DNA from: Nocardioidaceae bacterium UBA4001
Lineage (GTDB): Bacteria; Actinomycetota; Actinomycetes; Propionibacteriales; Nocardioidaceae
Direction: 5' to 3'
DNA length: 64,000 bases
Assembly (NCBI GenBank): GCA_002384855.1
Contig: DGBP01000030.1
Span: 1 to 64,000 of the forward strand
Shown here: piece after piece, positions 62,083-64,000 of the stretch
How the letters are laid out: each line of letters begins with the position of its first letter
Position numbering within the stretch: position 1 is the stretch's first letter
The notes under the pieces: model-generated
Told to the model about the DNA's origin: nothing
What the model saw: the letters and a program-made list of their open reading frames with translations, nothing else
Database searches by the model: none
Translations under genes and position numbers: made by a program

Positions 62083-62400
62083 TCAGTAGGGGCTCTGCAC
62101 GTCGACCAGGACGTCGTCGCCCTCCACCCGGACCGGGTAGATGGCGACCGGCTCGGTCGCGGGCAGGCTGATCGGCTTGCCGGTCCTCAGGTCGAACTGC
62201 GAGCCGTGCAGCCAGCACTCGATGTGCGCGTCCTCCACGTCCCCCTCGGACAGGGGCACCGCGGCGTGCGAGCACTCGTCGTAGATCGCGTACCAGTCGT
62301 CGTCCTCCCGGACCACGGCGACAGCGACGTCGTCGACCGACACCGCGAGCACGCCGCCGGGCTGCACGTCGCTGGTCGAGCAGGCACGCACGAAGCTCAT
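62083..62400 (-). CDS. Rieske-type 2Fe-2S ferredoxin in suf operon
   Basis: A 105-residue Rieske protein: Cys43-x-His45 (ECSHAAVPL) and Cys62-x2-His65 (ECWLHGSQFD) ligands. The fold matches non-heme oxygenase ferredoxins. It overlaps sufD by 4 bases (ATGA). Actinobacterial suf operons often contain such a Rieske gene; its role may be electron supply for cluster assembly. Confidence 0.93.
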   Translation of the reverse strand: MSFVRACSTSDVQPGGVLAVSVDDVAVAVVREDDDWYAIYDECSHAAVPLSEGDVEDAHIECWLHGSQFDLRTGKPISLPATEPVAIYPVRVEGDDVLVDVQSPY

Positions 62401-63581
62401 GCGCCTGCCCCCGGACGGGCGCCCACGTTCTTCTCCAGCTCGGCCTCCACGGTGGCCATGAGCCGCTCCTCCAGGGCCGGGACGCCGATCTTCTTGATGA
62501 TGTCGGCGAAGAAGCCGTGCACGACCAGGCGGCGGGCCTCGTCCTCCTCGATGCCGCGCGACTGCAGGTAGAACAGCTGCTGGTCGTCGAACCTTCCGGT
62601 GGTCGAGGCGTGGCCGGCACCCTCGATCTCCCCGGTCTCGATCTCGAGGTTCGGCACCGAGTCCGCCCGGCACCCGTCGGTGAGGACCAGGTTGCGGTTG
62701 GACTCGTAGGTCTCGATGCCCTCGGCGACCTTGCGGATCAGCACGTCGCCGACCCAGACCGCGTGCGCGTCCTCGCCCTGCAGCGCGCCCTTGTAGTCGA
62801 CGTTGCTGCGCGTGCGCGGGGCGTTGTGGTCGACGAAGAGACGGTGCTCGAGGTGCTGGCCCGCGTCGGCGAAGTACAGCCCGAGGAGCTCGGCCTCGCC
62901 GCCGGGACCGTCGTAGACGACCTCGGTGTTGAGCCGCACCAGGCCGCCGAAGCTGATCGCGGAGTGCCGCACGGCGGCGTCGCGCCCCACGCGGATCGCG
63001 TCCCGGCCGAGGTGCACGGCGTCGTCGTCCCAGTCCTGGATGGTCACCGCGCTCACCTGGGCGCCGTCACCCACGAGGAACGACGTGCTCGCGGCGTAGC
63101 GGGCCGAGCCCGCGTGCTCGAGCACAACCGCCACCTTGGCGTGGTTGCCGACCCGGACCACCAGGTGGCCCCAGACCAGGTCGTCGGCGGAGGAGCCGCG
63201 CAGCCGCACGACCACCGGCGTGTCGAGCTCGAGCTCGGCCGGCACGTCGAGGAGCATCGCTCCCCCGGCGTTCGCCACCGCGAGCGCGGACGGGCGGTCG
63301 GCCGGGAGGGACTCCCCGAGGGCACGGGCCTCCTCGGCGGTGATCTGGCGCAGGGTCACACCCTCGGGCAGGTCGGTCTCCCAGGTGAGGTGGGCATCGG
63401 ACGCCTCCCCCTCGAGGATCCCGCCGAGCCGCTTGATCGGCGTGAACCGCCAGATCTCCTCCCTGCCGGTCGGGACCGGGTGGTCGGCGAGGTCGTACGA
63501 CGGCGTGGGGTGCAGGTGGCTGGCCACCTTGTCGCTGGTCTCCACGGCGCGCGCGACGTTCGGTGCTTCGGTGACTGTCAC
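62397..63581 (-). CDS. sufD: SufD scaffold subunit
   Basis: A 394-residue beta-helix protein: EIWRFTPIKRLGGILEGEAS, VVYDGPGGEAELLGLYFADA, the late YKGALQGEDAHAVWVGDVLI and GHASTTGRFDDQQLFYLQSRG, found in both SufB and SufD. GTG 63581 gives the start VTVTEAPNVARAVETSDKV. It forms SufBC2D. sufB precedes by 48 bases. Confidence 0.93.
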   Translation of the reverse strand: MTVTEAPNVARAVETSDKVASHLHPTPSYDLADHPVPTGREEIWRFTPIKRLGGILEGEASDAHLTWETDLPEGVTLRQITAEEARALGESLPADRPSALAVANAGGAMLLDVPAELELDTPVVVRLRGSSADDLVWGHLVVRVGNHAKVAVVLEHAGSARYAASTSFLVGDGAQVSAVTIQDWDDDAVHLGRDAIRVGRDAAVRHSAISFGGLVRLNTEVVYDGPGGEAELLGLYFADAGQHLEHRLFVDHNAPRTRSNVDYKGALQGEDAHAVWVGDVLIRKVAEGIETYESNRNLVLTDGCRADSVPNLEIETGEIEGAGHASTTGRFDDQQLFYLQSRGIEEDEARRLVVHGFFADIIKKIGVPALEERLMATVEAELEKNVGARPGAGA

Positions 63582-63628
63582 AGGTCTCGCTTTCTCGCTT
63601 TCAGAAAATGGGGACGGCGGACCCGGCG

Positions 63629-64000
63629 TCAGCCGACGGCCCCCTCCATCTGGAGCTCGATCAGCCGGTTCAGCTCGAGGGCGTACTCCATGGGCAGCTC
63701 CTTGGCGATGGGCTCGACGAAGCCGCGGACGATCATCGCCATCGCCTCGTCCTCCTCCATGCCCCGGCTCATCAGGTAGAAGAGCTGGTCGTCGCTGACC
63801 TTCGAGACCGTGGCCTCGTGGGCCATCGACACGTCGTCCTCGCGGACGTCGACGTAGGGGTAGGTGTCGGACCGGCTGATCTGGTCCACGAGCAGCGCGT
63901 CGCACTTGACGATGCTCTGCGAGTGCTCGGCACCCTCGTTGACCTGGACGAGGCCGCGGTACGACGTACGACCGCCGCCGCGCGCCACCGACTTGGAGAT
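63629..64000 (-). CDS. sufB: SufB, C-terminal part, cut by window edge
   Basis: The last 123 residues of SufB: ARGGGRTSYRGLVQVNEGAE, CDALLVDQISRSDTYPYVDV, MAHEATVSKVSDDQLFYLMS and the tail EPIAKELPMEYALELNRLIE. The frame is open to the right edge of the window. First visible gene of the suf operon; its N-terminus and any SufR-type regulator lie outside. Confidence 0.94.
   Translation of the reverse strand: MSKSVARGGGRTSYRGLVQVNEGAEHSQSIVKCDALLVDQISRSDTYPYVDVREDDVSMAHEATVSKVSDDQLFYLMSRGMEEDEAMAMIVRGFVEPIAKELPMEYALELNRLIELQMEGAVG

Overview
The window is very GC-rich DNA with dense, often 4-base-overlapping genes, many GTG starts and strong third-position G/C bias. The gene families (GuaB1, SufU-type Fe-S assembly, FurA-catalase, actinobacterial acVLRF1, DUF3099, InhA-like FabI, a 6C-type RNA) point to a high-GC actinobacterium. 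The gene content fits Nocardioidaceae, for example Nocardioides; that genus-level guess is inference.

Bases 1 to about 6,700 look like a decaying genomic island. They hold the C-terminal end of a tyrosine recombinase, a higBA toxin-antitoxin pair with a perfect operator palindrome, lone small enzymes (two DHFR/RibD-like, VOC proteins), an orphan colicin-immunity-like protein, a frameshifted and truncated VOC gene and a collapsed second toxin-antitoxin locus. A tRNA-Leu-like 3' end followed at once by a hairpin terminator (6652-6707) may be the right attachment site.

From 6.7 to 25.8 kb lie: a three-gene acyl-desaturase electron-transfer operon; a second copy of the DHFR-like gene; a secreted M23 peptidase; chorismate mutase; a GAF regulator divergent from a SnoaL-FMO fusion; a broken GAF/PAS/PP2C phosphatase gene; a secreted trypsin-like protease; a KhtTU-type K+/H+ antiporter; purine salvage genes (GuaB1 plus nucleosidase); galactokinase; and a DUF2252 protein.

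From 26 to 45 kb there are: a TreT-like glycosyltransferase; two acyl-CoA dehydrogenases behind a TetR-type palindrome; peptide deformylase; an rRNA/tRNA methyltransferase; FurA-catalase; an NfeD/SPFH/TauE membrane cluster; SerB; SixA; and FabG-FabI. A two-hairpin 6C-like RNA lies at about 45.15 kb.

From 45.2 to 52.8 kb there are MoaA, SURF1, an ABC exporter, an enoyl-CoA hydratase, an ABC-F protein and a zinc metallopeptidase. From 52.9 to 58.4 kb a biotin-uptake cluster runs bioY, short acyl-CoA ligase, thiolase lacking one catalytic Cys, Atg22-like MFS, bioM, bioN. It recalls Bacillus yhfU-yhfT-yhfS fused with BioMN. The window ends in a suf operon read leftward (sufB-sufD-Rieske-sufC-sufS-sufU-sufT), whose last gene is an acVLRF1-type ribosome-rescue hydrolase. 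No rRNA, complete tRNA, CRISPR array or insertion sequence was seen.
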